Made by a program: the position numbers and the translations under genes | Assembly (NCBI GenBank): GCA_031376425.1 | Contig: JANMDR010000180.1 | Coordinates: forward strand, 1-64,000 | Source: JANMDR01 sp031376425 | GTDB lineage: Bacteria > Pseudomonadota > Gammaproteobacteria > Burkholderiales > Usitatibacteraceae | Length of the DNA stretch: 64,000 nucleotides | Reading direction: 5' to 3' | Shown: positions 26,237 through 36,096 of the stretch, in pieces | How the letters are laid out: each line of letters opens with the position of its first letter | How positions within the stretch are numbered: position 1 is the stretch's first letter | Notes under the pieces: generated by a model | Seen by the model: the letters and a program-made list of their open reading frames with translations, nothing else | The model's database searches: none | Told to the model about the DNA's origin: nothing

Positions 26237-29200
26237 TTACTTTGGCAGCACATACCCGGTTACACCATTTGGATTGCCTGGCGCACCTTCTGGTAGCCAC
26301 ACACCAGTGTTTACCAAGAAATCAAACTCATTTTTGTCAACAGTCCAATGGTGGACAGCCGTGTCTTTCAGCACTAGACGATACAGCGGCACGGTGCCGA
26401 CAATACCAGCTTTCAAGAACATATACCCGTCAATACCCTCGTCAACTAACACCTTGTTTTGTACTCTCAGCACGTTATATTCATTTGCGTCGGTTGTCCA
26501 AAAGTGCTGACGAATACCGATGATGAACAAACGATAGTATGGAACCGTGCTTTGGCCGTTCAAATTTAGCGAGGACTTAAATATCTTGTGATCGATACCT
26601 TCATCCACATAAGTGCCGGGAGAGCGAATTAGTGCATCGTATTCGCCTTTATCGGTTGTGTACAAATGACCACCGGTGACTGGGATAAAGATGCGATAAC
26701 GATTTGTGGCCACAGTTTCTATTCCTAGAATCGTAATGTTTTGGCTCACTTGCGGTGCCGCTGCATAATTAGTATTTCCAGCTTGGTTGAGCAAGATGGT
26801 ACAGGTGCCTGCGCTTACGCCGATTACATTCGGCGCCATCACGGTACAGATTGCCGGTGTAGACGAAATGTAAGTTACTGGGTTACCCGACAAGCCACCT
26901 GTAGGATTTAGCATCATCGTGGTTCCTGCAGCAAAGGGTACGCTGCTAAAATTAATGCTTTGCGAACCTTGCGTGATGACAATCGTGGCGGTTACAGGTG
27001 CTGCGGCGCTGTAATTTATGTTCCCCGCTTGGTTTGCCGTCACCATACATGTACCGACGCCAACGGTGCGTAATTGCGTACCGATAATGGTGCAAATGGT
27101 TGGGGCGCTTGTCGTGGTGAAACTGACTGCATTACCAGAAGCACCGCCATTTGCTGTAAGTGCAATTAGAGCGCCGCCAACCGCAACTGTCGTTGGTGGT
27201 GTTGGGTTGAAAGTGGTGGTCTGCACAGCTTGGCCAATCGCAATAGTCGTTGTGATTTGCGGCGCTGCACTGTAGTTATTGTTGCCTGCTTGATCAGCGG
27301 TTACGACACAACTACCCAGACCAACTACGCGTAGTTGAGCACCAGTTACGGTGCACACGCTTGCGGCACTGGATGTGGCAAAGACCACGGGTGAGCCCGA
27401 AGCGCCGCTAGATGCATTCAACGCAATTGGCGACGAACCGAAGGCCAACGTTTCTGGCGGTAGTGGAGCAAAAGAAAGAGCCTGTGTTGCTTTGGCGATC
27501 ATAATTGTCGTCGTTATCGTTGGTGCAGCACTGTAGTTGGTGCTCCCCGCTTGATTAGCAACGACATTACATGTGCCTGCACCTATAAATTGCACCTGAT
27601 TGCCATTCACAATACATATCGAAGCCGCGCTGGTAGTTGCAAGCGCGACGGGGTTGCCAGATGCACCGCCGGTTGCGGTGAGCGTGATTGGAGTGGCACC
27701 GAAAGTGACGTTGGAGGGCGGTGTTGGCGCAATCGTAATAACCTGTGGAATTTGATTTACAACGATGTTAGTGGTGAATGTGGGTGCTGCGTAATAGTTG
27801 AGATTACCGGCTTGATTAGCGGTGATGCTGCAGGTGCCCACGCCAACAAAATTGATTTGATTAGCGGTAATCGTACAGATGGTAGCTGAGCTGGAAGTAG
27901 TAAATACGATTGGATTGCCGGAGTCGCCGCCAACGGCTGCCAGCGTAATTGGCGTTGCACCAATTACAACGCTTTGCGGAGGCGCTGTTGTGAACGCAAT
28001 TGCTTGCGGGAGTATTGAGAGAATTAGGTGTGGAGTAACCTTTTTTCCCAAAATGATAGATGCATCCCCGAGCTGGAAGTTATCGTTTCGCCCCCAGCAA
28101 ACGACCCCGCCGTTTACTGCTGCACAGGTATGGAGCGCTCCAGCCGATACACTGGTAGTACCGCTGTCAAGGGCAACCAGTGACGCTGCATCCGTTGCCG
28201 TAGCGCTTGAGCCGCCACCAAGTAGCTCAGCGCCGCCCCAACAACGCACGCCGGTATTTTGTAGTGCACAGCTATGGAATGTGCCGGTAGCTACGGCGAC
28301 GACATCGCTGCCATTTGGTATGGACTGGAATGGTGATAGTCGATTTGCAATTGTGCCATCGCCCACTTGGCCGCTCGCGTTCCAACCCCAACAACGAACT
28401 CCGCCGTCTAACACGGCGCAGGTAGTTGCAGCGCCTGCGGCAATTCCTGACGCAGCGCTGCCACTTGCGATCGATTGGACAGGTGTGCGGCGAGCCGTGG
28501 TTGTACCATCCCCCAATTGCCCCAATCCATTTGCGCCCCAGCATTTAATACCGCCCGCGACAACCGCACAAGCATGTTGTTGTCCTGTGCTGACCGCTGT
28601 TACCGCACTATTGGGCGGGATTATTTGTACTGGTGAAACGCGTCTAGCCGTTGAACCATCACCGAGTTGCCCAACATCATTTCTGCCCCAACAATACAAA
28701 CCTGCGTTTACCACCGCGCAGCTATTGCCTAAGCCCACGGCTACACTAGTTACGCCGGAATTTGCCGCGATAGTTTGCACAGGCGCTAAGCGGTTAGTAA
28801 GCGTGCCATCGCCAATGCTCCCGTCACCATTTGCACCCCAACACAATACACCGCCATTAGCAACGGCGCAGCTGTGGAAGAACCCTGTCGAAATTGATGT
28901 CACGCCACTGCCAGCGGCAATAGTTTGAACTGGACTGATACGAGTAACTGTTGTGCCGTCGCCAACTGTCCCATCAGCATTCTTTCCCCAACACTGCACG
29001 CCACCTGCAACTATCGTGCACGCACCGGTGTAGCCTGAACTCACTGCTGTTGCACCACTACCTGCGCTCAGAGTTTGCAGAGGCGAGAGGAGCACCGCTC
29101 CTGTCCCGTCACCAAGCTGTCCCCGTTCGCGACCGCCAATACAAACCACCGATCCATTGACCAACGCGCAAACACTTTCGTCTCCCACCGCAACTCCGCT

Positions 29201-30538
29201 AGCCGCGCTGTTGCTTGCGAAAGTTTGAATAGGCGTCAGCTTAGTCTCTGTTTTGCCGTCGCCAAGCTGCCCGAGGGCATTTGATCCCCAACATTTAATG
29301 CCACCATTTGCAACCGCGCAAGTGGTTGCGTATCCGGCATCTAAATTGGTCACACCACTACCCGCTGGAATGGTTTGTATAGGGCTAGTGCGGATCGTGG
29401 TGCTGCCATCACCGAGCTGGCCAAAATCATTGAAGCCCCAGCAGCGCACTCCCGCATTTACGACAGCACAGGTGTGGCTGGCTGCTGTAATGCTAGTAAC
29501 GCCACTGCCGGCTGCAATACTTTGTATCGGTGTTATGCGATCGCTAGTAGTGCCATCGCCTAGTTGACCACTAAAGTTAGCGCCTACGCATTTTACGCCG
29601 CCATCAATAATTGCGCAGGTATGGTAGTTGCCTGCAGAAATTGTATTCACACTGTTTCCAAAGTTGCTGATTGAGGTTGGGACCAAACGATTCACAAAAG
29701 TGCCATCTCCCAACTGACCAAAGTCGTTCTTACCCCAGCATAAAACATTGCTAGCCTTAATCGCACAGGTATGGCTACGTCCCGCGCTTAAACCAGTCAC
29801 GCCGCTTTCCAATCCAATAGTTTGCGTCGGCGTAAATCTTCTCGTGGTCGATCCGTCACCGATTTGACCGTCCTCATTTTCTCCCCAGCACTGTACGCCA
29901 CCTTTCACGAGTGCGCATGTGTGTTGATTCCGCGAAGAAATAGCGGTGACACCACTGCCAGGCGCGAAAATTTGCACCGGTACTGTGCTGTCTGAACTGG
30001 TACCATCTCCCAACGTTCCTGCACCGTTGTATCCCCAGCACTGTACGCCGCCGTTGGCTAACGCGCAGGTGTGCAAAGCGCCTTTCGCAATTGCTGAAGC
30101 GTTGTTTACTACTGCGGGTGTTGGCAAAACTTTTAAAGATAAACCCGCGCTGAGCATGCCCATGCTGTTTACGGCGACAATATTAACTAATAAACTACCT
30201 GAGACGCTTGGCGGTGTGCCGCTAATGGCTACACTGCCACTACCATTATGCGTGTAGGTTAAACCTGTCGGTAGTCCGGTAAGCTCGATTGAAGTTGGCG
30301 CAGGAACACCTCCAATAAATAAATTGGCTGAATAGGGCGTTCCGCTTGTGGCTATCGGCAATTCAAGTGTGATTAAGGTCGGTATGCCAGCTGCCACGAT
30401 AGCAGAAAACCCGAGCAACATCATCGCGGTGAACCAGGTACAGAATAGGTGGGCTTTACTGTATATTGGAACCGAGGTACTCAATCGTGCTGTAGTTTGC
30501 ATGAGATTAGCGGTTTCACTGACGCTTTTAAGGTGCAT
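26237..30538 (-). CDS. Exported RCC1-repeat, Ig-like and DUF5648 protein
   Basis: The start is placed at ATG 30538, with AAGAGA five bases upstream; the longer frame to 30589 adds 17 residues. The 1433-residue product has an N-terminal hydrophobic export segment (about 28-50) and an Ig-like domain with the SGTPPSVSG pattern. Fourteen RCC1-type repeats of about 50 residues follow (core CWGxNxxGQLGDGT, about 145-860), enough for two seven-bladed propellers. Next come five Ig-like repeats of about 85 residues (GGASGNPV, CTITANQ, NQAGNxNYxAAP). A DUF5648 domain of about 150 residues closes it (RQHFWTTDANEYNVL, HHWTVDKNEFDFL). It is probably a surface or secreted protein; its ligand is unknown. 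The protein at 53071 ends in the same domain. Confidence 0.85.
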   Translation of the reverse strand: MHLKSVSETANLMQTTARLSTSVPIYSKAHLFCTWFTAMMLLGFSAIVAAGIPTLITLELPIATSGTPYSANLFIGGVPAPTSIELTGLPTGLTYTHNGSGSVAISGTPPSVSGSLLVNIVAVNSMGMLSAGLSLKVLPTPAVVNNASAIAKGALHTCALANGGVQCWGYNGAGTLGDGTSSDSTVPVQIFAPGSGVTAISSRNQHTCALVKGGVQCWGENEDGQIGDGSTTRRFTPTQTIGLESGVTGLSAGRSHTCAIKASNVLCWGKNDFGQLGDGTFVNRLVPTSISNFGNSVNTISAGNYHTCAIIDGGVKCVGANFSGQLGDGTTSDRITPIQSIAAGSGVTSITAASHTCAVVNAGVRCWGFNDFGQLGDGSTTIRTSPIQTIPAGSGVTNLDAGYATTCAVANGGIKCWGSNALGQLGDGKTETKLTPIQTFASNSAASGVAVGDESVCALVNGSVVCIGGRERGQLGDGTGAVLLSPLQTLSAGSGATAVSSGYTGACTIVAGGVQCWGKNADGTVGDGTTVTRISPVQTIAAGSGVTSISTGFFHSCAVANGGVLCWGANGDGSIGDGTLTNRLAPVQTIAANSGVTSVAVGLGNSCAVVNAGLYCWGRNDVGQLGDGSTARRVSPVQIIPPNSAVTAVSTGQQHACAVVAGGIKCWGANGLGQLGDGTTTARRTPVQSIASGSAASGIAAGAATTCAVLDGGVRCWGWNASGQVGDGTIANRLSPFQSIPNGSDVVAVATGTFHSCALQNTGVRCWGGAELLGGGSSATATDAASLVALDSGTTSVSAGALHTCAAVNGGVVCWGRNDNFQLGDASIILGKKVTPHLILSILPQAIAFTTAPPQSVVIGATPITLAAVGGDSGNPIVFTTSSSATICTITANQINFVGVGTCSITANQAGNLNYYAAPTFTTNIVVNQIPQVITIAPTPPSNVTFGATPITLTATGGASGNPVALATTSAASICIVNGNQVQFIGAGTCNVVANQAGSTNYSAAPTITTTIMIAKATQALSFAPLPPETLAFGSSPIALNASSGASGSPVVFATSSAASVCTVTGAQLRVVGLGSCVVTADQAGNNNYSAAPQITTTIAIGQAVQTTTFNPTPPTTVAVGGALIALTANGGASGNAVSFTTTSAPTICTIIGTQLRTVGVGTCMVTANQAGNINYSAAAPVTATIVITQGSQSINFSSVPFAAGTTMMLNPTGGLSGNPVTYISSTPAICTVMAPNVIGVSAGTCTILLNQAGNTNYAAAPQVSQNITILGIETVATNRYRIFIPVTGGHLYTTDKGEYDALIRSPGTYVDEGIDHKIFKSSLNLNGQSTVPYYRLFIIGIRQHFWTTDANEYNVLRVQNKVLVDEGIDGYMFLKAGIVGTVPLYRLVLKDTAVHHWTVDKNEFDFLVNTGVWLPEGAPGNPNGVTGYVLPK

Positions 30539-30894
30539 AACATTCTCTTTTTTGGTTAATTTAAGCTCACTGGGAACAGTAGCAAACAAGCTAAACCAAA
30601 ACGAATGTCAACATAAAAAACACATTCGCGTAGGCCGTAGCAAGGCTGACGGGATTATTGCAAAAACTGTGCGCGAATTTGTTCTATTTTGAAGGAGCCG
30701 AACTGTGCCGTCGGTCAAAACTAAAGATACGTGACAGCGTAACTTTTGTCAAATGCTGTCCCGCACAATACCCGCTTGATTGTGCAGGAAAGTCGGTTGA
30801 CAGGCATTTTTGTAAAGGATAAAGAATGACTTGAGATTGTCCATCTTAGTCATTCTTCAACACCGCTCTGGAGTTCTGGCAAAAAAATCAACCC
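30539..30894. other. Intergenic region upstream of the RCC1-repeat gene
   Basis: About 356 bases without a gene lie between two minus-strand genes. It should hold the RCC1-gene promoter: on the minus strand a TTGACA (plus 30606-30611) lies about 70 bases before the start, but the matching -10 (TGTTTG) is poor. On the plus strand, TTGACA near 30797 has no gene ahead of it. No RNA gene or strong hairpin was seen. Confidence 0.4.
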
Positions 30895-33800
30895 CTACAA
30901 CAACACCCGCTCGATCCCGCCGTTATTCGCCTTCGCAACATAATCGGCCAACCAGTTTTCTCCAAGCTTATGCTTGGCGATTTCTACTACGATGTAGTCC
31001 GCTGTAGTGCCAGAATCATTATCAAAGCGAGATAGACCCTGCAGGCAGCTTGGGCAACTGGTTAGGATTTTTACCTTGGTGTTGGCATCATCAACCCGCA
31101 ATGCTGCTGCACCTTTGCGCATCTCTTCTTCTTTGCGGAAGCGTACTTGCGTGGATACATCCGGCCGGGTTACGGCTAGGGTGCCGGATTCGCCGCAGCA
31201 GCGTTCGTTTTGCGTCACTTCTGTGCCTATTAATTTCGTGACCACTTGCATTGGTTGATAGGTTTTCATCGGGCTATGGCAAGGGTCATGATACATATAG
31301 CGGGTGCCGGTGATGCCTTCAAGGGCTACCTGTTTTTCCAGTAAAAATTCGTGAATGTCGAGTAGGCGGCAGCCGGGGAATATTTTTTCAAATTCATATT
31401 TTTGAAGTTGATCCATGCAAGTGCCGCAACTGACCACCACGGTTTTAATATCAAGGTAGTTAAGGGTATTGGCCACGCGATGAAACAGCACGCGATTTTC
31501 GGTAGTAATTTGCTCGCCTTTGTCTTTATTGCCCGACGCGGTTTGTGGATAACCACAGCACAAATAGCCCGGCGGTAATACCGTTTGCACACCAATGTCG
31601 TAGAGCATGGCTTGTGTGGCAAGGCCTACTTGACCAAATAAACGTTCTGATCCGCAGCCGGGGAAATAGAATACGGCTTCGGCATCTACCCCCGCTTTTT
31701 TCGGGTCACGAATAATTGGCACAATGGTGTTGTCTTCAATATCAAGTAATGCGCGCGCAGTCTTTTTCGGGAGCCCGCCGGGCATAGGTTTGTTGATGAA
31801 GTGAATAACCTGCGCTTTGATGGTCGGTTTACCAACGGTTGCAGGTGGAGTTTTGGTTTGTATTTGCGGCAAGAAAAATTTACGCGCAATACTGTGGGCG
31901 AGTCTTTGAACCTTATAGCCCCAGTCAATCATCAATGTTTTTACAATTTTGATGGTGGCGGGGTCTTTGGCGTTTAGGTAGAACATCGCGGCCTGCGCCC
32001 CAGGGTTAAATTTCTTTTTACCCTGTTTGCGCAATAAATTGCGCATAGCCATGGATACGTCACCAAAATCAATATCAACTGGGCATGGGTTTTCGCATTT
32101 ATGGCAAACGGTGCAATGATCGGCTACGTCAGCAAACTCATCCCAATGGCGTAAGCTCACGCCTCTGCGCGTTTGTTCTTCATATAAAAATGCTTCAATA
32201 AGCAACCCTGTGCCTAAAATTTTATTGCGTGGGCTGTAAAGTAGATTCGCGCGCGGCACGTGGGTGGCGCATACCGGTTTACACTTACCGCAACGTAAAC
32301 AATCTTTAATGGAGTCTGAAATTTGACCAATTTCTGAACGCTCCATAATCAGCGATTCCGCACCCAATAGCGAGAATGAAGGCGTGTAGGCGCGCGTTAA
32401 ATCTCCCCCAGGCAGGAGCTTGCCCTTGTTGAAATGGCCAGTCGGATCAATGCGCTTTTTATATTCTGCAAACGGTGCAATTTCATCCGGCGTTAAGAAT
32501 TCTAACTTAGTAATGCCAATGCCATGCTCGCCCGAAATTACACCATTCAATGTTCTTGAGAAGGCCATAATACGGGCAACTGCAGCATTCGCCTCTTGGA
32601 GCATGGCGTAGTTATCAGAGTTCACAGGAATATTGGTGTGGACATTGCCATCACCGGCATGCATATGCAATGCCACGAATACGCGGCTTTTCAGAATATG
32701 TTGATGGGTTTCGTTAATTTTAGCGAGCACCGGCTCAAAAGTGCGCCCTGAAAATATCTGCGCTAGCGTTGGCTTGAGCTCAATTTTCCAAGATGCGCGA
32801 ATGATGTAATCGCGTACCAAATGGAACAAGGTTTCGTTAGGTTTTCCATGCGTGTATTGATCGTCTATGGCACCAAGCTCAATCAAGCGTGGTAGTGCTT
32901 GGGCAATCGGCATATCCAAATTGCCACGCAAAAACTGCCAGCGTGCCCCCACCAAGGCTAAGTGTTCTTGTGCGGCTGTTAAGCGATTACCCAACAACTC
33001 GTCACGCGAAATTGTTTCTTCAGTGGCATGTAACGGTAAATTGCTATTAAGCGCGTCGCGTAAGGCGTCAATCAAGCGCAATTTATTGTTAAGCGAAAGC
33101 TCAATATTGATACGCTCAATACCATCAGAATAATCGCCAAGGCGTGACAGGGGAATGACTACGTCTTCGTTTAATTTAAACGCATTGGTGTGCTTGGCGA
33201 TAGCTGCCGTGCGGGCGCGATCAAGCCAAAACTTTTTACGTGCTTCCGCCGTTACGGCGACAAAGCCTTCACCGGTGCGGGCGTTAGCAAGGCGGATAAC
33301 ATGGCTTGCGGCTTGTTGTACCGCGTTTTCATCATCACCCACAATGTCGCCAATGAGCACCATTTTTGGGCGCAAATTGCGCCGCGATTTAGTAGCGTAG
33401 CCCACAGCTTTTAAATAGCGCGCATCTAAATGCTCAAGCCCTGCCAACACTGCGCCATTACTTTGATCCAAATAATCTTTAATTTCAACAATTGACGGCA
33501 CCGCTTCATTTACTGCACCAAAAAATTCTAAACAGACCGTGCGCGTGTGCGGAGGCATGCGATGCAAAATAAACGTGGCCGACGTAATAATACCGTCGCA
33601 ACCCTCTTTTTGAATACCCGGCAAACCAGATAAAAATTTATCGGTAACGTCTTTGCCCAAACCCACTTTACGGAAGGATGGCCCAGGAATAATAAGCGTT
33701 TCCGGTTCACCCTTCTGGCGACCCTTATCATCGCTACGCGTGATTCTAAATTCCGCCGTAGCTGCATCATGAATTTTGCTTAAATTATGATTGATACGTT

Positions 33801-34875
33801 CGATAAACATCCAGTCGCCGTTGGTATCCACCATGCGCCATGAAGCGAGATTGTCCAGCGCAGTGCCCCATAATACGGCCTTCTTGCCACCAGCATTCAT
33901 GGCTACATTGCCGCCGATACAGCTTGCATCAGCGCTCGTTGGGTCGCATGCCCACACGAGCTTGGCGTGCTCGGCGGCTTCCATCGCGCGGCGGGTTACT
34001 ACGCCTGCACCACAGTGAATGGTGCCGTAGGGCTGCGATAAACCTGGAAGCACCACGTGCTGCACAGTGCCTAATTTATCGAGCTTCTCGGTATTAATCA
34101 CGACCGATAATTTATCTAAGGGAATCGCACCACCGGTGTAACCCGTGCCGCCGCCACGCGGGATAATCGTTAAGCCAAGTTCAATGCAGGTACGAACAAT
34201 AGGGGCGCATTCTTCTTCTGTGTCTGGATACACCACCACCAAGGGGTATTCCACACGCCAGTCGGTTGCGTCGGTGACGTGCGATACGCGAGCGAGGCCA
34301 TCAAAGGCGATATTGTCTTTGCGGGTAACCTTGGCTAACTTGCTCATTACTTTTTTGCGCAAATCCCATGTGTCGCGGAACTCTTGCTCAAATTGATCAA
34401 TAGCTTGTTTGGCGCAGTGCAGTAAAAAAACCACCTTTGTAGCACGCTCGGCTGCTGCTGATTCAATTGGGTTAGCCTCGGCTGCATCATCCGCGCGCCG
34501 TTTTTCGATTTCGCTTAAGCGATGGCGCAGTGCTTCAATAAGCGCCAAACGGCGCTTCGGGTTATCGAGCAAATCATCTTGCAAATAGGGGTTACGTTCC
34601 ACCACCCAAATATCGCCCAAAATTTCGTACAACATACGTGCGCTGCGGCCAGTTTTGCGCTCGCCACGGAGCGCTAGCAAAATATCCCATGCTGCTGCAC
34701 CAAGTAACCGGATTACAATTTCACGGTCGGAAAACGACGTATAGTTGTATGGAATTTCGCGTAAACGCGGGGTGTCGCTGTCAAAGGCTTCATTGCTGGC
34801 AGTGTTAAAAATGGTCGCTTTGGCAGCGATGGTTTTTAACGCAGGTGAAGGACTAAGTTTTGGGTTCGATGCCAT
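30895..34875 (-). CDS. FAD-linked oxidoreductase fused to Fe-S/CCG subunit (DUF3683 type)
   Basis: A 1326-residue fusion; ATG 34875 was chosen, GTG 34890 is possible. Residues about 30-160 form the N-terminal DUF3683-like part. About 200-410 is a PCMH-type FAD domain (TIIPRGGGTGYTGGAIPLD, IGGNVAMNAGGKKA). The FAD-oxidase C-terminal domain follows, with HMHAGDGNVHTNIPVN and GVISGEHGIGITK. Two 4Fe-4S motifs come next (CLRCGKCKPVCATHVP; CTVCHKCENPCPVDI) and two CCG domains (CCGYPQTASGN; CCGESGTLAVTRPD). This is the layout of D-lactate/glycolate/2-hydroxyacid dehydrogenases that pass electrons to quinone. The exact substrate is unknown. It is divergent from hemC. Confidence 0.88.
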   Translation of the reverse strand: MASNPKLSPSPALKTIAAKATIFNTASNEAFDSDTPRLREIPYNYTSFSDREIVIRLLGAAAWDILLALRGERKTGRSARMLYEILGDIWVVERNPYLQDDLLDNPKRRLALIEALRHRLSEIEKRRADDAAEANPIESAAAERATKVVFLLHCAKQAIDQFEQEFRDTWDLRKKVMSKLAKVTRKDNIAFDGLARVSHVTDATDWRVEYPLVVVYPDTEEECAPIVRTCIELGLTIIPRGGGTGYTGGAIPLDKLSVVINTEKLDKLGTVQHVVLPGLSQPYGTIHCGAGVVTRRAMEAAEHAKLVWACDPTSADASCIGGNVAMNAGGKKAVLWGTALDNLASWRMVDTNGDWMFIERINHNLSKIHDAATAEFRITRSDDKGRQKGEPETLIIPGPSFRKVGLGKDVTDKFLSGLPGIQKEGCDGIITSATFILHRMPPHTRTVCLEFFGAVNEAVPSIVEIKDYLDQSNGAVLAGLEHLDARYLKAVGYATKSRRNLRPKMVLIGDIVGDDENAVQQAASHVIRLANARTGEGFVAVTAEARKKFWLDRARTAAIAKHTNAFKLNEDVVIPLSRLGDYSDGIERINIELSLNNKLRLIDALRDALNSNLPLHATEETISRDELLGNRLTAAQEHLALVGARWQFLRGNLDMPIAQALPRLIELGAIDDQYTHGKPNETLFHLVRDYIIRASWKIELKPTLAQIFSGRTFEPVLAKINETHQHILKSRVFVALHMHAGDGNVHTNIPVNSDNYAMLQEANAAVARIMAFSRTLNGVISGEHGIGITKLEFLTPDEIAPFAEYKKRIDPTGHFNKGKLLPGGDLTRAYTPSFSLLGAESLIMERSEIGQISDSIKDCLRCGKCKPVCATHVPRANLLYSPRNKILGTGLLIEAFLYEEQTRRGVSLRHWDEFADVADHCTVCHKCENPCPVDIDFGDVSMAMRNLLRKQGKKKFNPGAQAAMFYLNAKDPATIKIVKTLMIDWGYKVQRLAHSIARKFFLPQIQTKTPPATVGKPTIKAQVIHFINKPMPGGLPKKTARALLDIEDNTIVPIIRDPKKAGVDAEAVFYFPGCGSERLFGQVGLATQAMLYDIGVQTVLPPGYLCCGYPQTASGNKDKGEQITTENRVLFHRVANTLNYLDIKTVVVSCGTCMDQLQKYEFEKIFPGCRLLDIHEFLLEKQVALEGITGTRYMYHDPCHSPMKTYQPMQVVTKLIGTEVTQNERCCGESGTLAVTRPDVSTQVRFRKEEEMRKGAAALRVDDANTKVKILTSCPSCLQGLSRFDNDSGTTADYIVVEIAKHKLGENWLADYVAKANNGGIERVLL

Positions 34876-35043
34876 GGGAATCAGACTCACTAAAAATCGT
34901 CGGCATCATAGCCGAAAGAGACTACCTGCAGACTACAAGAGAAAAAAGCGCTTGAAATACAACTCTGCAGAAGTATTCTACCGCAGTGCAGCATTTTCAG
35001 CCGATTAGTGACACTCGGCGTGGGGTTTTTGTGGTGTCCATGC

Positions 35044-35049
35044 TAGAAT
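35044..35049 (+). promoter_or_regulatory. Putative -10 element of hemC
   Basis: TAGAAT lies six bases before the GTG start codon of hemC at 35056. Transcription would begin on or near that GTG. No -35 match (TGGGGT region) and no ribosome-binding site was found, so a leaderless message is possible. Confidence 0.35.
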
Positions 35050-35055
35050 TTTTAA

Positions 35056-36012
35056 GTGAATACAATAAATAAATCAATCAGCATTCCACCCATTCGTATT
35101 GCCTCCCGCGAGAGCGCCTTGGCCTTGGCGCAAACACATTGGGTCGCCGGGGAGCTTCGGTCGCGTTTTGGCGCTGACGTTTCGATACTGGGCATGACCA
35201 CACGCGGGGATCAAATATTGGATAAACCCTTGGCCAAAATTGGCGGCAAAGGGCTGTTTATTAAAGAATTAGAAGTTGCCTTGGAGGCGGGGGAAGCCGA
35301 TATTGCCGTGCACTCCATGAAAGATATGCCCATGACCTTGAACGCCGGATTTAGCATAGTGGTAGTGGGCGCACGGGAAGATGCGCAAGATGCGTTTGTA
35401 AGTAACCACTTTGCGCAATTGGCTCAATTACCGGCAGGTTCCGTGGTGGGAACGTCTAGTTTACGGCGCGAAAGTTTGCTTAAATTTCAGTTTCCGCACC
35501 TGAAGGTTAAGCCGCTGCGCGGGAATGTGAATACGCGGTTGGCAAAGCTTGACGCGGGTGAGTTTGCGGCAATTATTTTGGCCTGCGCTGGGTTAAAACG
35601 GTTAAATATGGGTGAGCGCATTCGCACGGCATTGCTAGTAGATCAGTTTATTCCCGCCATTGCGCAGGGTGCACTGGGCATTGAATACCGTACTGAAAAT
35701 GTAGCGATGGGCGCATTACTACAAAGTTTTGCTAGCGCAAATACCACAGCAATTATTGACGCAGAACGTGCATTTGGCCGAGTGCTGGGCGCGAGTTGCG
35801 AAGTGCCGATGGGTGCGCATGGCGTGATTGCAAATGAGGTATTGACCTTGACTGGCTTTGTCGCGCTACCTGATGGCAGCCGCATGGTGCGCGATGTAAT
35901 TTCCGGTGCTGTGGCTGATGCAGCGCAATTAGGAGCGCAACTCGGCAATACCTTGCGCTTGAAGGGTGCGAACGATATTTTGCGTGCCTTAAGTGCCGCC
36001 AGCCCTAACTAA
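35056..36012 (+). CDS. hemC: Hydroxymethylbilane synthase (porphobilinogen deaminase)
   Basis: It polymerises four porphobilinogens into hydroxymethylbilane for haem and sirohaem. The 318-residue protein has IRIASRESALALAQTHWV at the start, MTTRGDQILDKPLAKIGGKGLF (in pieces), HSMKDMPM, VVGTSSLRRESLL and the dipyrromethane cofactor cysteine in LGASCEVPMGAHG (about 241-253). The start is GTG at 35056; no ATG, GTG or TTG lies between it and the conserved core. It is the first gene of hemC-hemD-hemX-hemY. Confidence 0.96.
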   Translation: MNTINKSISIPPIRIASRESALALAQTHWVAGELRSRFGADVSILGMTTRGDQILDKPLAKIGGKGLFIKELEVALEAGEADIAVHSMKDMPMTLNAGFSIVVVGAREDAQDAFVSNHFAQLAQLPAGSVVGTSSLRRESLLKFQFPHLKVKPLRGNVNTRLAKLDAGEFAAIILACAGLKRLNMGERIRTALLVDQFIPAIAQGALGIEYRTENVAMGALLQSFASANTTAIIDAERAFGRVLGASCEVPMGAHGVIANEVLTLTGFVALPDGSRMVRDVISGAVADAAQLGAQLGNTLRLKGANDILRALSAASPN

Positions 36013-36096
36013 GCTGTGTGCAACTGCCCAAAAGATGTTTGAAAGCACTTTATTTGCTGATATTTTCAGGCTATTTATTAGTAGTGTGAAAGCGGC

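Noticed and set aside
27879..28928. A 349-codon open frame on the + strand opposite the RCC1-repeat gene
   Set aside because: It mirrors the RCC1 repeats of the real minus-strand gene, is Pro/Ala-rich and repetitive for that reason, and has no ribosome site or family similarity.
26237..30538. Regular repeats considered as a CRISPR or DNA repeat array
   Set aside because: The periodicity (about 150 and 260 bases) is that of protein repeats within one open frame; there are no identical direct repeats with unique spacers.
30797..30825. TTGACA followed 17 bases later by TAAAGA on the + strand
   Set aside because: The spacing fits a promoter, but no + strand gene lies downstream and the -10 is weak.
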